From Peptostreptococcaceae bacterium (lineage in GTDB: Bacteria > Bacillota_A > Clostridia > Peptostreptococcales > Acidaminobacteraceae): DNA of 5,327 bases. Position 1 is the stretch's first letter. Every line of letters starts with the position of its first letter. Below are positions 1 through 5,304 of this stretch, in pieces. Both the position numbers and the translations under genes were made by a program. The notes beneath the pieces were generated by a model. The model searched no databases, was not told where the DNA came from, and saw only the letters and a program-made list of their open reading frames with translations. The stretch covers positions 1 to 5,327 of the forward strand of contig JABXKX010000475.1 of assembly GCA_013619035.1 (NCBI GenBank), in the 5' to 3' direction.

Positions 1-216
1 ATATAATCCTGTGGTGAGAAGGATTGTCAGAGGTAATATAATAACAATCTCTGTTTTTATCTTAACTAAAAATGTGTCTAAATATGTATTAAAGTTAAAC
101 CACTGATAGTTTGTAATAAAATCTACTATAGTACGTGTCCCTGCTAATAAGATACCAATAGCTATAATAATTGTGAATCCGATGACACTCATTTTGTTTG
201 CTTTTTGTTGATCCAT
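1..216 (-). CDS. UPF0182 family membrane protein, N-terminal fragment
   Basis: Reading the minus strand from ATG at 216 gives 72 codons without a stop up to the window edge, so only the N-terminus is present. It begins MDQQKANKMS, followed by a hydrophobic segment at about residues 11-28 (VIGFTIIIAIGILL), then a short extracytoplasmic-looking stretch with a TNYQWFNFNTY motif (35-45) and the start of a second membrane segment at about 58-72. This pattern of a first transmembrane helix, then a 'DF..nYqWF...Y...F' segment and a second helix, is characteristic of the start of UPF0182 (COG1615) proteins, large multi-pass membrane proteins of unknown function that are usually 800-1000 residues long. 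The start is supported by a strong Shine-Dalgarno GGAGGTG (complement of 222-228), 5 nt before ATG. It is divergent from the oxidoreductase gene at 288. The family call rests on the N-terminus alone. Confidence 0.75.
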   Translation of the reverse strand, partial: MDQQKANKMSVIGFTIIIAIGILLAGTRTIVDFITNYQWFNFNTYLDTFLVKIKTEIVIILPLTILLTTGLY

Positions 217-256
217 AAAAACACCTCCGTCTCTATTATTAAAAATACCCAGAGAA

Positions 257-265
257 TGGTACAAT
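257..265 (+). promoter_or_regulatory. possible extended -10 promoter of the FAD oxidoreductase gene
   Basis: TGGTACAAT is an extended -10 element (TGn followed by TACAAT, 5 of 6 matches to TATAAT) in the 71-bp divergent gap. No good -35 box lies 17 bp upstream, which an extended -10 can compensate. The implied start near base 272 would leave a leader of only about 15 nt containing the ribosome-binding site GAGGAGAGG (275-283). On the opposite strand, TTGTAC (complement of 259-264) and AATAAT (complement of 235-240) are 18 bp apart and could serve the UPF0182 gene, so the two promoters would overlap. Both are weak inferences. Confidence 0.35.
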
Positions 266-287
266 AAACTAGAAGAGGAGAGGTTTT

Positions 288-1676
288 ATGTATGATTTTA
301 TAATTATAGGCGCTGGAGTTGTTGGTTGCTGCATTTCTAGAGCGTTATCACGGTACGATGTGACGGTAGCATTGGTTGAAAAAGAAGCTGATGTTTCTTT
401 AGGAGCATCCAAAGCTAACAGTGGTATAGTCCATGGCGGATATGCTGGAAAAGCTGGATCCTTGAAAGGAAAGCTCTGTATAAAAGGTAATAACTCATTT
501 GAATCTTTGAATAAAGAACTTCAATTTGGCTACAAAAAAATTGGTGGGCTGATTATAGGGTTTACGGAAGAAGACCGAAAAAATTTGATGACTCAATATG
601 AAAATGCCATTGAAATAGGACAAACTGATTTTAAGTGGTTGACTAGAGATGAGATATTGGAGTTAGAACCTCATATCAATCCTAATGTGTTATGTGCATT
701 ATTTTCACCTTCTATCGGAATAACATCACCTTATGAAATGACCATAGCGCTTGCTGAAAATGCGATTGAAAATGGTGTGACATTATTATTAGAACATGAA
801 GTCACTCACATCGGTTTAGAAGAATGTTATCATATAGAAACATCACAAGGCATGATTAAAAGCAAATGGCTTATTAATGCTGCAGGTTTAGACTCTGGAA
901 AGATCAATCGATGGCTTGGAAATAATGAGCTTACAATTCGATCAAGACGTGGTCAATATATACTTCTTGGAAAGGATCAAAACAAAATTAACCATGTGAT
1001 TTTCCAAACGCCAACTGAAAAAGGTAAAGGGATTTTAGTCACCCCAACTGTACATGGCAATCTGATGATAGGACCTGATGCAGAGGACTTATTAGAGGAT
1101 CCTAAAACAGAGACATCAATTACTCGATTAGAGCGTATTGTTAAACTAGCAAAAAATTCCGTGACATCATTTGAAATAAAAAGATCCTTAACCACCTTTT
1201 CAGGTATTAGAGCAATGTCTTCTAATCAAGACTTTTTTATCAAGTACGTAGACGATTTTGCCATTACTGTAGGCGGTATTGATTCCCCGGGATTAACATC
1301 TTCACCAGCAATTGCAGATTATGTTATTGATCTTATCAAAGAAAAGTGTGACTTAAATAAAAAGAAAGAATATAATCCATATAGAGAAAGTTATTTTGAT
1401 ATGGAAAATGATACAATTGTTTGTCAGTGTGAGGGGCAGGGAAAAAATCGTATTTTAAAAGCGTTAGATGGACCTATAAAGTTGACAACTACAGATGCAA
1501 TAAAAAGAAGAGTAAGAGCAGGGATGGGAAATTGCCAAGGATTAAGGTGCCAACCACTTGTAAAAGAAATCATCAGCGATTACCATCACATCGAAAAAGA
1601 TGCAGTTAAAGTAAGGACAGAGGCAAATAAACCTTCTAGAGTTTCAATTAAAGACATACGTTTGTTAAAAATTTGA
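288..1676 (+). CDS. FAD-dependent oxidoreductase (GlpA/LhgO-like DAO family) with C-terminal BFD [2Fe-2S] domain
   Basis: The 462-residue protein starts with a Rossmann FAD-binding motif GAGVVG (residues 8-13) and acidic E31 at the end of the second strand. It continues with the SKANSGIVHGGYAG segment (41-54) typical of glycerol-3-phosphate dehydrogenase and L-2-hydroxyglutarate oxidase relatives, INAAG (196-200), and a C-terminal FAD-contact GGIDSPGLTSSPA (329-341). A BFD-like domain follows: C379-x-C381 and C416-x4-C421, the usual spacing for a [2Fe-2S] cluster. It probably oxidises a 2-hydroxy acid or sn-glycerol-3-phosphate and passes electrons through the cluster to a partner. Clostridial relatives are often annotated GlpA and sit next to a second FAD/NAD oxidoreductase and a DUF1667 protein; neither is adjacent downstream here, so substrate and acceptor are unknown. 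The ATG follows GAGGAGAGG by 4 nt. No signal peptide or membrane segment is evident, so it should be cytoplasmic. The family is secure; the exact substrate is not. Confidence 0.85.
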   Translation: MYDFIIIGAGVVGCCISRALSRYDVTVALVEKEADVSLGASKANSGIVHGGYAGKAGSLKGKLCIKGNNSFESLNKELQFGYKKIGGLIIGFTEEDRKNLMTQYENAIEIGQTDFKWLTRDEILELEPHINPNVLCALFSPSIGITSPYEMTIALAENAIENGVTLLLEHEVTHIGLEECYHIETSQGMIKSKWLINAAGLDSGKINRWLGNNELTIRSRRGQYILLGKDQNKINHVIFQTPTEKGKGILVTPTVHGNLMIGPDAEDLLEDPKTETSITRLERIVKLAKNSVTSFEIKRSLTTFSGIRAMSSNQDFFIKYVDDFAITVGGIDSPGLTSSPAIADYVIDLIKEKCDLNKKKEYNPYRESYFDMENDTIVCQCEGQGKNRILKALDGPIKLTTTDAIKRRVRAGMGNCQGLRCQPLVKEIISDYHHIEKDAVKVRTEANKPSRVSIKDIRLLKI

Positions 1677-1701
1677 CAGAATAATAATACTTATTTATAC
1701 T
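1673..1701 (+). promoter_or_regulatory. sigma-A promoter of nrtR
   Basis: A perfect -35 box TTGACA (1673-1678) is separated by 17 bp from TATACT (1696-1701, 5 of 6 matches). The expected transcription start is near 1708. The -35 box overlaps the TGA stop codon (1674-1676) of the upstream oxidoreductase gene, so nrtR has its own promoter rather than depending on read-through. The palindromic operator begins 2 bp after the -10 box, so a bound repressor would occlude the start site. Confidence 0.8.
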
Positions 1702-1702
1702 G

Positions 1703-1723
1703 TTATTAACATTATGTTAATAA
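1703..1723 (+). promoter_or_regulatory. perfect 21-bp palindrome, probable NrtR operator for autoregulation
   Basis: The left arm TTATTAACAT (1703-1712), a single central T (1713) and the right arm ATGTTAATAA (1714-1723) form a perfect inverted repeat. Its core, TATTAAC-N5-GTTAATA, recurs with one arm mismatch in front of pncA at 3235-3253. It covers the predicted nrtR start site and ends just before the ribosome-binding site GAGGTG (1727-1732). A homodimeric winged-helix repressor such as NrtR would be expected to bind a site of this size. It is not followed by a T-run, so it is not a terminator. The assignment to NrtR is inferred from context and from the shared site. Confidence 0.75.
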
Positions 1724-1736
1724 GAAGAGGTGACAA

Positions 1737-2642
1737 ATGATTGATATAAATGAACAAGGCTTAAATGAAAAAGAATTTTTACAGAGTTACGATTCAAGTA
1801 AATATGAAAAGCCATCGGTAACAGCTGATGTGTTGTTATTTACAATGGATTCTATTCAATCTGATAATTATAAAAAAAATGATAAGAAAGTATTGAAAGT
1901 ACTCTTAATCAAAAGACGAAATCATCCACATATTAATAGTTGGGCTATTCCAGGTGGATTTGTTGATGGCGATGAATCTATTAGAGAGGCTGCTTTAAGA
2001 GAATTAAAAGAAGAAACCAATATTGATCATGTTTACTTAGAGCAATTATATACCTATGGTCAAATTGATAGAGATCCTAGAATGAGAGTTATCAGTACCT
2101 CTTATATGGCACTGGTTGATAAAACCAATTTAAAACCAAAAGCTGGTGATGATGCTAAAGATGTGGCTTGGTTTGGAATCTTAAAAGAAACAATTGTAGA
2201 ACCTAGAATTATTGAAACAGAACATGAAGTTGTTCGAACAGAAACTATAAAAATTACATTAAGTCATGAAGAGATTGATCTAGATATTTCAGCAACACTT
2301 CTGATTACAGAAACATTAATAGGAAAGAATATTCACAGAGTTGTTGAAGTTTTAGAACAAGTCAATTTGGCATTTGATCATGGAAAAATCATTGATATGG
2401 CTTTAGATAGATTAAAAAATAAACTGGAGTATACTCAAATTGCATTTAATTTGGTACCAGAGTATTTTACATTAACAGAGCTTCAGAATGTTTATCAAGT
2501 TATCTTAGGCAAAGAAGAGAAACCGGCGGGCTTTAGAAGAAAGATTAAAGATATGGTGATAGAAACAAATAAGATGCAAAGTTCAAAAGGACATCGTCCT
2601 GCTAAACTTTACACCTATAATAAATTTTGGCATTTAACTTAA
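1737..2642 (+). CDS. nrtR: NrtR-type regulator of NAD metabolism: Nudix domain plus winged helix-turn-helix
   Basis: The 301-residue protein has an N-terminal Nudix fold with a nearly complete Nudix box: G74-x5-E80-x7-R88-E89-L-x-E92-E93-x-N95-I96, where the usual glycine before the last hydrophobic residue is Asn95. The C-terminal part (about 210-296) matches the NrtR winged helix: AFDHGKII (212-219), LVPEYFTLTELQNVYQ (239-254), GFRRKI (265-270) and GHRPAKLYTY (285-294). Characterised NrtR proteins bind ADP-ribose in the Nudix domain and repress NAD biosynthesis and salvage genes. Because the catalytic acidic residues remain, this copy might also hydrolyse a nucleotide such as ADP-ribose. 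An approximately 60-residue insertion separates WF (145-146) from AFDH; compact NrtR proteins of about 230-250 residues lack it. Nearby pncAB and a shared palindrome at both promoters support the regulator role over a plain Nudix hydrolase. The gene has its own promoter and probably represses itself. Its stop codon overlaps that of the convergent gene. Confidence 0.85.
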   Translation: MIDINEQGLNEKEFLQSYDSSKYEKPSVTADVLLFTMDSIQSDNYKKNDKKVLKVLLIKRRNHPHINSWAIPGGFVDGDESIREAALRELKEETNIDHVYLEQLYTYGQIDRDPRMRVISTSYMALVDKTNLKPKAGDDAKDVAWFGILKETIVEPRIIETEHEVVRTETIKITLSHEEIDLDISATLLITETLIGKNIHRVVEVLEQVNLAFDHGKIIDMALDRLKNKLEYTQIAFNLVPEYFTLTELQNVYQVILGKEEKPAGFRRKIKDMVIETNKMQSSKGHRPAKLYTYNKFWHLT

Positions 2643-3085
2643 ATTTTATCCAGTTCTGATAGAGCATAATTGCGATTACCGTCATCTTCGATTTGAGGTA
2701 AAGCATTGTATGCTCTTTTTTTGTGGATTTCTACTTGTTCATTATTACCAAGAATTTTATAAGCAGTTGCCATGGCTTCATAAGCAAAAACTATATCAAA
2801 ATCTTCTATATGATGTTCTTCGCATATCTTTAAACATGCAGTTGCATGATATAAGGCTTGTTGACCTTTGTTTAAAAGTGCATACACTTTTGCAATCTGC
2901 CATTCACCACGTTCGAAGTTCAGTGGTTCTCCGACTTGTCCCCATAAATAACGAGAAGTATGGGCACAGTGAATCATATTGAGGTCATCCTCTTCAGTTC
3001 TACTTTTGTTGTCAATATAGTCCCAAGTTTGATTAAAACAGCTAATGGCTTGTTCTTTTTGAAATTCTTTTAATGTTTTTTCCAT
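2639..3085 (-). CDS. conserved TPR-like helical protein of unknown function
   Basis: From ATG at 3085 this encodes 148 residues beginning MEKTLKEFQKEQ. The protein is rich in amphipathic helices and aromatic residues, with features resembling tetratricopeptide pairs: an AHTSRYLWGQVG segment, then FERGEWQIAKVYALLNKG, QALYHATACLKICEEHHI, and FDIVFAYEAMATAYKILGNN. From memory it resembles small uncharacterised Firmicute proteins of similar length with 'ASRYHW..G......RGEWQISRVY' cores; no enzymatic motif is visible, so I assign no function. It looks cytoplasmic. The start at 3085 is preferred because AAGGAGG (complement of 3091-3097) is 5 nt upstream. A longer in-frame start at 3145 would add 20 residues but lacks a Shine-Dalgarno and would run across the likely promoter. 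It is convergent with nrtR, sharing four bases (TTAA, 2639-2642), and divergent from pncA. Nothing in the sequence ties it to NAD metabolism. Confidence 0.75.
   Translation of the reverse strand: MEKTLKEFQKEQAISCFNQTWDYIDNKSRTEEDDLNMIHCAHTSRYLWGQVGEPLNFERGEWQIAKVYALLNKGQQALYHATACLKICEEHHIEDFDIVFAYEAMATAYKILGNNEQVEIHKKRAYNALPQIEDDGNRNYALSELDKI
2702..2722 (+). terminator. weak terminator-like hairpin downstream of nrtR, inside the convergent gene
   Basis: A 5-bp inverted repeat AGCAT (2702-2706) and ATGCT (2710-2714), with a 3-nt loop, is followed by one C and seven T residues (2716-2722). It is about 60 nt past the nrtR stop, in the right orientation to end nrtR transcripts. It lies within the coding sequence of the minus-strand gene, where the T-run corresponds to two lysine codons, so it may be coincidental. 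The stem is short and only modestly stable. Confidence 0.3.
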
Positions 3086-3103
3086 ACCATCCTCCTTAAC
3101 AAT

Positions 3104-3132
3104 ATTATAATCTTGAAACAAAATGTTTACAA
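3104..3132 (-). promoter_or_regulatory. probable promoter of the TPR-like gene
   Basis: On the minus strand a perfect -10 box TATAAT (complement of 3104-3109) lies 17 bp after TTGTAA (complement of 3127-3132, 4 of 6 matches to TTGACA). The implied start near 3098 gives a leader of only about 13 nt that begins at the Shine-Dalgarno. Upstream DNA is very AT-rich and contains short repeats. It points away from the pncA promoter at 3190-3218. Confidence 0.5.
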
Positions 3133-3189
3133 TGTTTGTATACATAAAATATTTTGTATAAGATACTCTTAGAATAGCAATAAATCATC

Positions 3190-3218
3190 TTGACTTATAA
3201 GCAAACAAGTTCTAGAAT
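3190..3218 (+). promoter_or_regulatory. sigma-A promoter of the pncA-pncB operon
   Basis: The -35 box TTGACT (3190-3195) and -10 box TAGAAT (3213-3218), each 5 of 6 to consensus, are spaced by exactly 17 bp. The expected start is near 3225. The operator-like repeats at 3221-3239 and 3235-3253 lie directly downstream, the same arrangement as at the nrtR promoter, as expected for repression by blocking initiation or early elongation. Confidence 0.75.
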
Positions 3219-3241
3219 GATATTAACGAGCTGATATTAAC
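3218..3241 (+). repeat. direct repeat TGATATTAAC, giving a degenerate second operator
   Basis: TGATATTAAC occurs at 3218-3227 and again at 3232-3241, a 14-bp period. Each copy contains the operator half-site TATTAAC. The upstream copy, followed by N5 and GATATTA (3233-3239), forms a weaker operator-like inverted repeat at 3221-3239 (5 of 7 arm positions pair). It overlaps the good operator at 3235-3253 by 5 bp. This could be an accessory NrtR site. The direct repeat is plain to see; its function is inferred. Confidence 0.5.
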
Positions 3242-3253
3242 AAAACATTAATA
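3235..3253 (+). promoter_or_regulatory. probable NrtR operator of pncAB
   Basis: TATTAAC (3235-3241), five bases (AAAAC) and ATTAATA (3247-3253) form an inverted repeat with a single arm mismatch. Spacing and arms match the nrtR-promoter palindrome (TATTAAC-N5-GTTAATA), differing in one arm base. It sits between the predicted transcription start and the ribosome-binding site AAGAGG (3253-3258) of pncA. The shared element at the regulator and salvage promoters is the main sequence evidence for an NrtR regulon here. Confidence 0.7.
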
Positions 3254-3263
3254 AGAGGTTATT

Positions 3264-3908
3264 ATGGATAAAAACAAACTATATGAAGAGAGCCAATATA
3301 TCATAGATACCTTTCTAGAGACACCTTCAGTATTGATTGATGTACATGAGTGGAAAGGTTCTAATATAGTCATTATTGATATGATCAATGGCTTTGCTAA
3401 AAAAGGGAATCTATATTCCAATCGAGTTGAGAAAATCATAGAAAATACTCAGAAGGTTTTGAGTATGTTTGATAGTAGTGAACATCTATTTTTATGTGAC
3501 TCACATTCAAATGAGTCTGTAGAGTTTCAGACTTTTTTACCACATTGTACAATAGATACAGAAGAAACTGAGATTGTAGATGAGTTAAAAGAATGGTCTG
3601 ATAAAGGTAGAATAATTAAAAAGAATTCTACAAACGGCTTTATAGAGCCTGAATTTCAAGCTTGGTTATCAAAGAATAGGAATCCGCGTTATTTGGTAGT
3701 GGGATGTTGTACCGACTTATGTGTGTTACAATTTGTGTTATCACTTAAAACACATTATAATCGAATCAATCAGCCATGTGAAATCATGGTTATTGAAAAC
3801 GCTGTAGAAACATATCATGTAGATGAAATCAATCATCCAGGAGACTTCATGCATTTGATATCTTTGAAGATGTTAAAAGATAATGGCATATTATTAGGGA
3901 GAATTTAA
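3264..3908 (+). CDS. pncA: nicotinamidase-like cysteine hydrolase (isochorismatase superfamily)
   Basis: The 214-residue protein has the isochorismatase-fold triad: D39 in VIIDMINGF (36-44), K120 in KNSTNGF (120-126) and the nucleophile C153 in TDLCV (150-154). GCC (147-149) just before this marks the usual turn near the nucleophile. Likely metal ligands of nicotinamidases are present as D79 and H81 (CDSH) and H94 (LPHC). It should deamidate nicotinamide to nicotinate and ammonia in the cytoplasm, the first step of nicotinamide salvage. The superfamily also contains isochorismatases and other amidases, but one-base overlap with a nicotinate phosphoribosyltransferase makes nicotinamidase by far the best reading. 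The roughly 30 residues before the first strand are a slight N-terminal extension compared with compact PncA proteins. ATG follows AAGAGG by 5 nt. Transcription is from the promoter at 3190-3218, probably repressed by NrtR. Confidence 0.85.
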   Translation: MDKNKLYEESQYIIDTFLETPSVLIDVHEWKGSNIVIIDMINGFAKKGNLYSNRVEKIIENTQKVLSMFDSSEHLFLCDSHSNESVEFQTFLPHCTIDTEETEIVDELKEWSDKGRIIKKNSTNGFIEPEFQAWLSKNRNPRYLVVGCCTDLCVLQFVLSLKTHYNRINQPCEIMVIENAVETYHVDEINHPGDFMHLISLKMLKDNGILLGRI

Positions 3909-5284
3909 TGACTTGGTATAATAAAAAAAGATTGTCTGTTGAAACTTTTAAAATGACAGATGATATCGTACACAAATTAAGAACTGGTTGGTATTCTGAT
4001 GAATACTTTAATAATACAATTAGAGTACTAAAAATAAGAGCAGAACAGTCTATTATTTTTGGAGATAATACTCACGATTTAGAAAAAGTTGTAGAAGTAA
4101 AAGATGAAGTTAATGGTGACATTTATGTTGAGATGCAGTTCTTTACAAGAAGGAAGCCTTTTTCAGTAATCGCTGGTGTTGATGAAGCATTGGCAATATT
4201 AAAAGTAGCTACTGGTTATTACGAGGGTGAGACTTTCATCAACACTTATGATCAATTAGAGGTTTTTGCTGTTCATGATGGCACTTTCGCACATTATGAT
4301 GGCAATCCATTAGATGTGGATCCGGTGTTGGTTGTACGAGGTAGATATAGAGATTTCGGTCATTTGGAAACACCTGTTTTAGGGGTGTTAAGTTTACCCA
4401 CTCGTATTGCAACAAATACTTATAATGTCTTAGAAGCTGCAAATGGTAAGTCCGTTTTATTCTTCCCAGCTAGATTTGATCATTATAAAATTCAAGCGGT
4501 TGGTGGTTATGCATACCGTATTGCTCTAGAACGGTTTAATGCGGAACATAGACATACCTTAGATCCATTCTTTTCAACTGGCGAGCAAAATGATTGGTGG
4601 GGATTCGGTAGTGCAAAAGGTACTATTTCTCATGCCAGTATTGCATGTTTCTATGGTAATACAGCAGTAACGATGATGTCATTTGCTGAAAACATCGGTA
4701 TTGATACACCTAGAATTGCATTGGTTGATTTCCACAATGATTGTGTGAAAACGACTTATGAAGTGATTGATATGATGTGGGAAAAATTCTTTGACCATAT
4801 GAAAAAAGGTGAAGAAGAAGAAGCTAAAAAATATATATTATTTGGTGTTAGACCAGATACGAGTGGCAATATGATGGATGTTGCTTTGGAGCCACTATTT
4901 GATAAGAAACAAGATAACGGCGTTAATTTAAGATTGGTAAGAGCATTACGTCGTGCTATGGATACATATTATCATACCCTTGTTAGTCGTATGAGCCCAA
5001 TAGATCAAGCAAAGCATGCTTCATTAGCAAAAGAGTATTGTAGAAATATTAAAATTACAGTTACAGGTGGTTTTAATGTGAAAAAAATCAAGTATTTTGA
5101 AGAAGCTGGAGCACCAGTTGATTCTTATGGTGTGGGTTCAAGTTTGCTTTCTAACTCATCAAGTGAAGGTACTAACAATGATTTCACAGCTGATATTGTT
5201 AAAGTAAAAGTTGGTGATACATATTATCCTTTATCTAAAGTTGGTAGAGCTGGCTGTGATAACAAACATTTAATCAAAGAATAG
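3908..5284 (+). CDS. pncB: nicotinate phosphoribosyltransferase
   Basis: The 458-residue protein belongs to the NAPRTase family (COG1488) and should make nicotinate mononucleotide from nicotinate and PRPP with ATP, the committing step of the Preiss-Handler route. Recognisable motifs are FFPARFDHY (185-193), GSAKGTISHA with conserved H242 (234-243), LVDFHND (272-278), GVRPDTSGNMMD (313-324), VTGGFNVKKI (385-394) and the phosphate-binding YGVGSSLLS (407-415). The 'GVRpDTs...GV...LVRALR' pattern places it in the bacterial subgroup related to the archaeal enzymes rather than in the E. coli PncB subgroup; I base this on motif memory, not an alignment. A polar stretch at about 352-378 lies between the RPDT and VTGGF motifs and may be an insertion. 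Its ATG overlaps the pncA stop as TAATG, with AGGGAG (3896-3901) 6 nt upstream inside pncA, indicating translational coupling. A terminator overlaps its stop codon. Confidence 0.92.
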   Translation: MTWYNKKRLSVETFKMTDDIVHKLRTGWYSDEYFNNTIRVLKIRAEQSIIFGDNTHDLEKVVEVKDEVNGDIYVEMQFFTRRKPFSVIAGVDEALAILKVATGYYEGETFINTYDQLEVFAVHDGTFAHYDGNPLDVDPVLVVRGRYRDFGHLETPVLGVLSLPTRIATNTYNVLEAANGKSVLFFPARFDHYKIQAVGGYAYRIALERFNAEHRHTLDPFFSTGEQNDWWGFGSAKGTISHASIACFYGNTAVTMMSFAENIGIDTPRIALVDFHNDCVKTTYEVIDMMWEKFFDHMKKGEEEEAKKYILFGVRPDTSGNMMDVALEPLFDKKQDNGVNLRLVRALRRAMDTYYHTLVSRMSPIDQAKHASLAKEYCRNIKITVTGGFNVKKIKYFEEAGAPVDSYGVGSSLLSNSSSEGTNNDFTADIVKVKVGDTYYPLSKVGRAGCDNKHLIKE

Positions 5285-5304
5285 TTTATCTATTCTTTTT
5301 TTTT
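5276..5304 (+). terminator. Rho-independent terminator of the pncAB operon
   Basis: AAAGAATAG (5276-5284) pairs perfectly with CTATTCTTT (5290-5298) around a 5-nt loop, and the T-run continues to 5304 (nine T in a row from 5296). The 5' arm includes the last codons and the TAG stop of pncB. The stem is AU-rich but 9 bp long with a strong U-tract, and it closes the operon directly at the stop codon. The remaining bases to 5327 show no feature. Confidence 0.85.

Noticed and set aside
217..287. An NrtR operator in the divergent gap upstream of the oxidoreductase.
   Set aside because: The gap has AT-rich sequence but no TATTAAC-N5-GTTAATA match, so there is no sequence reason to include these genes in the regulon.
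977..1195. An open frame of 72 codons antisense to the FAD oxidoreductase; similar frames lie at 3248-3439 and 4239-4442 on the minus strand.
   Set aside because: All are contained within or largely overlap strongly supported plus-strand genes, lack ribosome-binding sites and resemble no known protein.
1677..1736. The palindrome upstream of nrtR as a terminator for the oxidoreductase gene or as an RNA leader element.
   Set aside because: No T-run follows it, it lies downstream of a near-consensus promoter, and the leader is too short for a riboswitch. Its recurrence at the pncA promoter fits a DNA operator.
2710..2982. An open frame of 90 codons on the plus strand, opposite the TPR-like gene.
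   Set aside because: It has no ribosome-binding site, lies wholly antisense to a better-supported gene, and its composition looks like a shadow of that gene.
3086..3145. A 20-residue N-terminal extension of the minus-strand TPR-like protein, starting at 3145.
   Set aside because: No Shine-Dalgarno precedes 3145, the extra codons are very AT-rich and contain the likely -10 and -35 boxes, and ATG at 3085 has a strong AAGGAGG 5 nt upstream.
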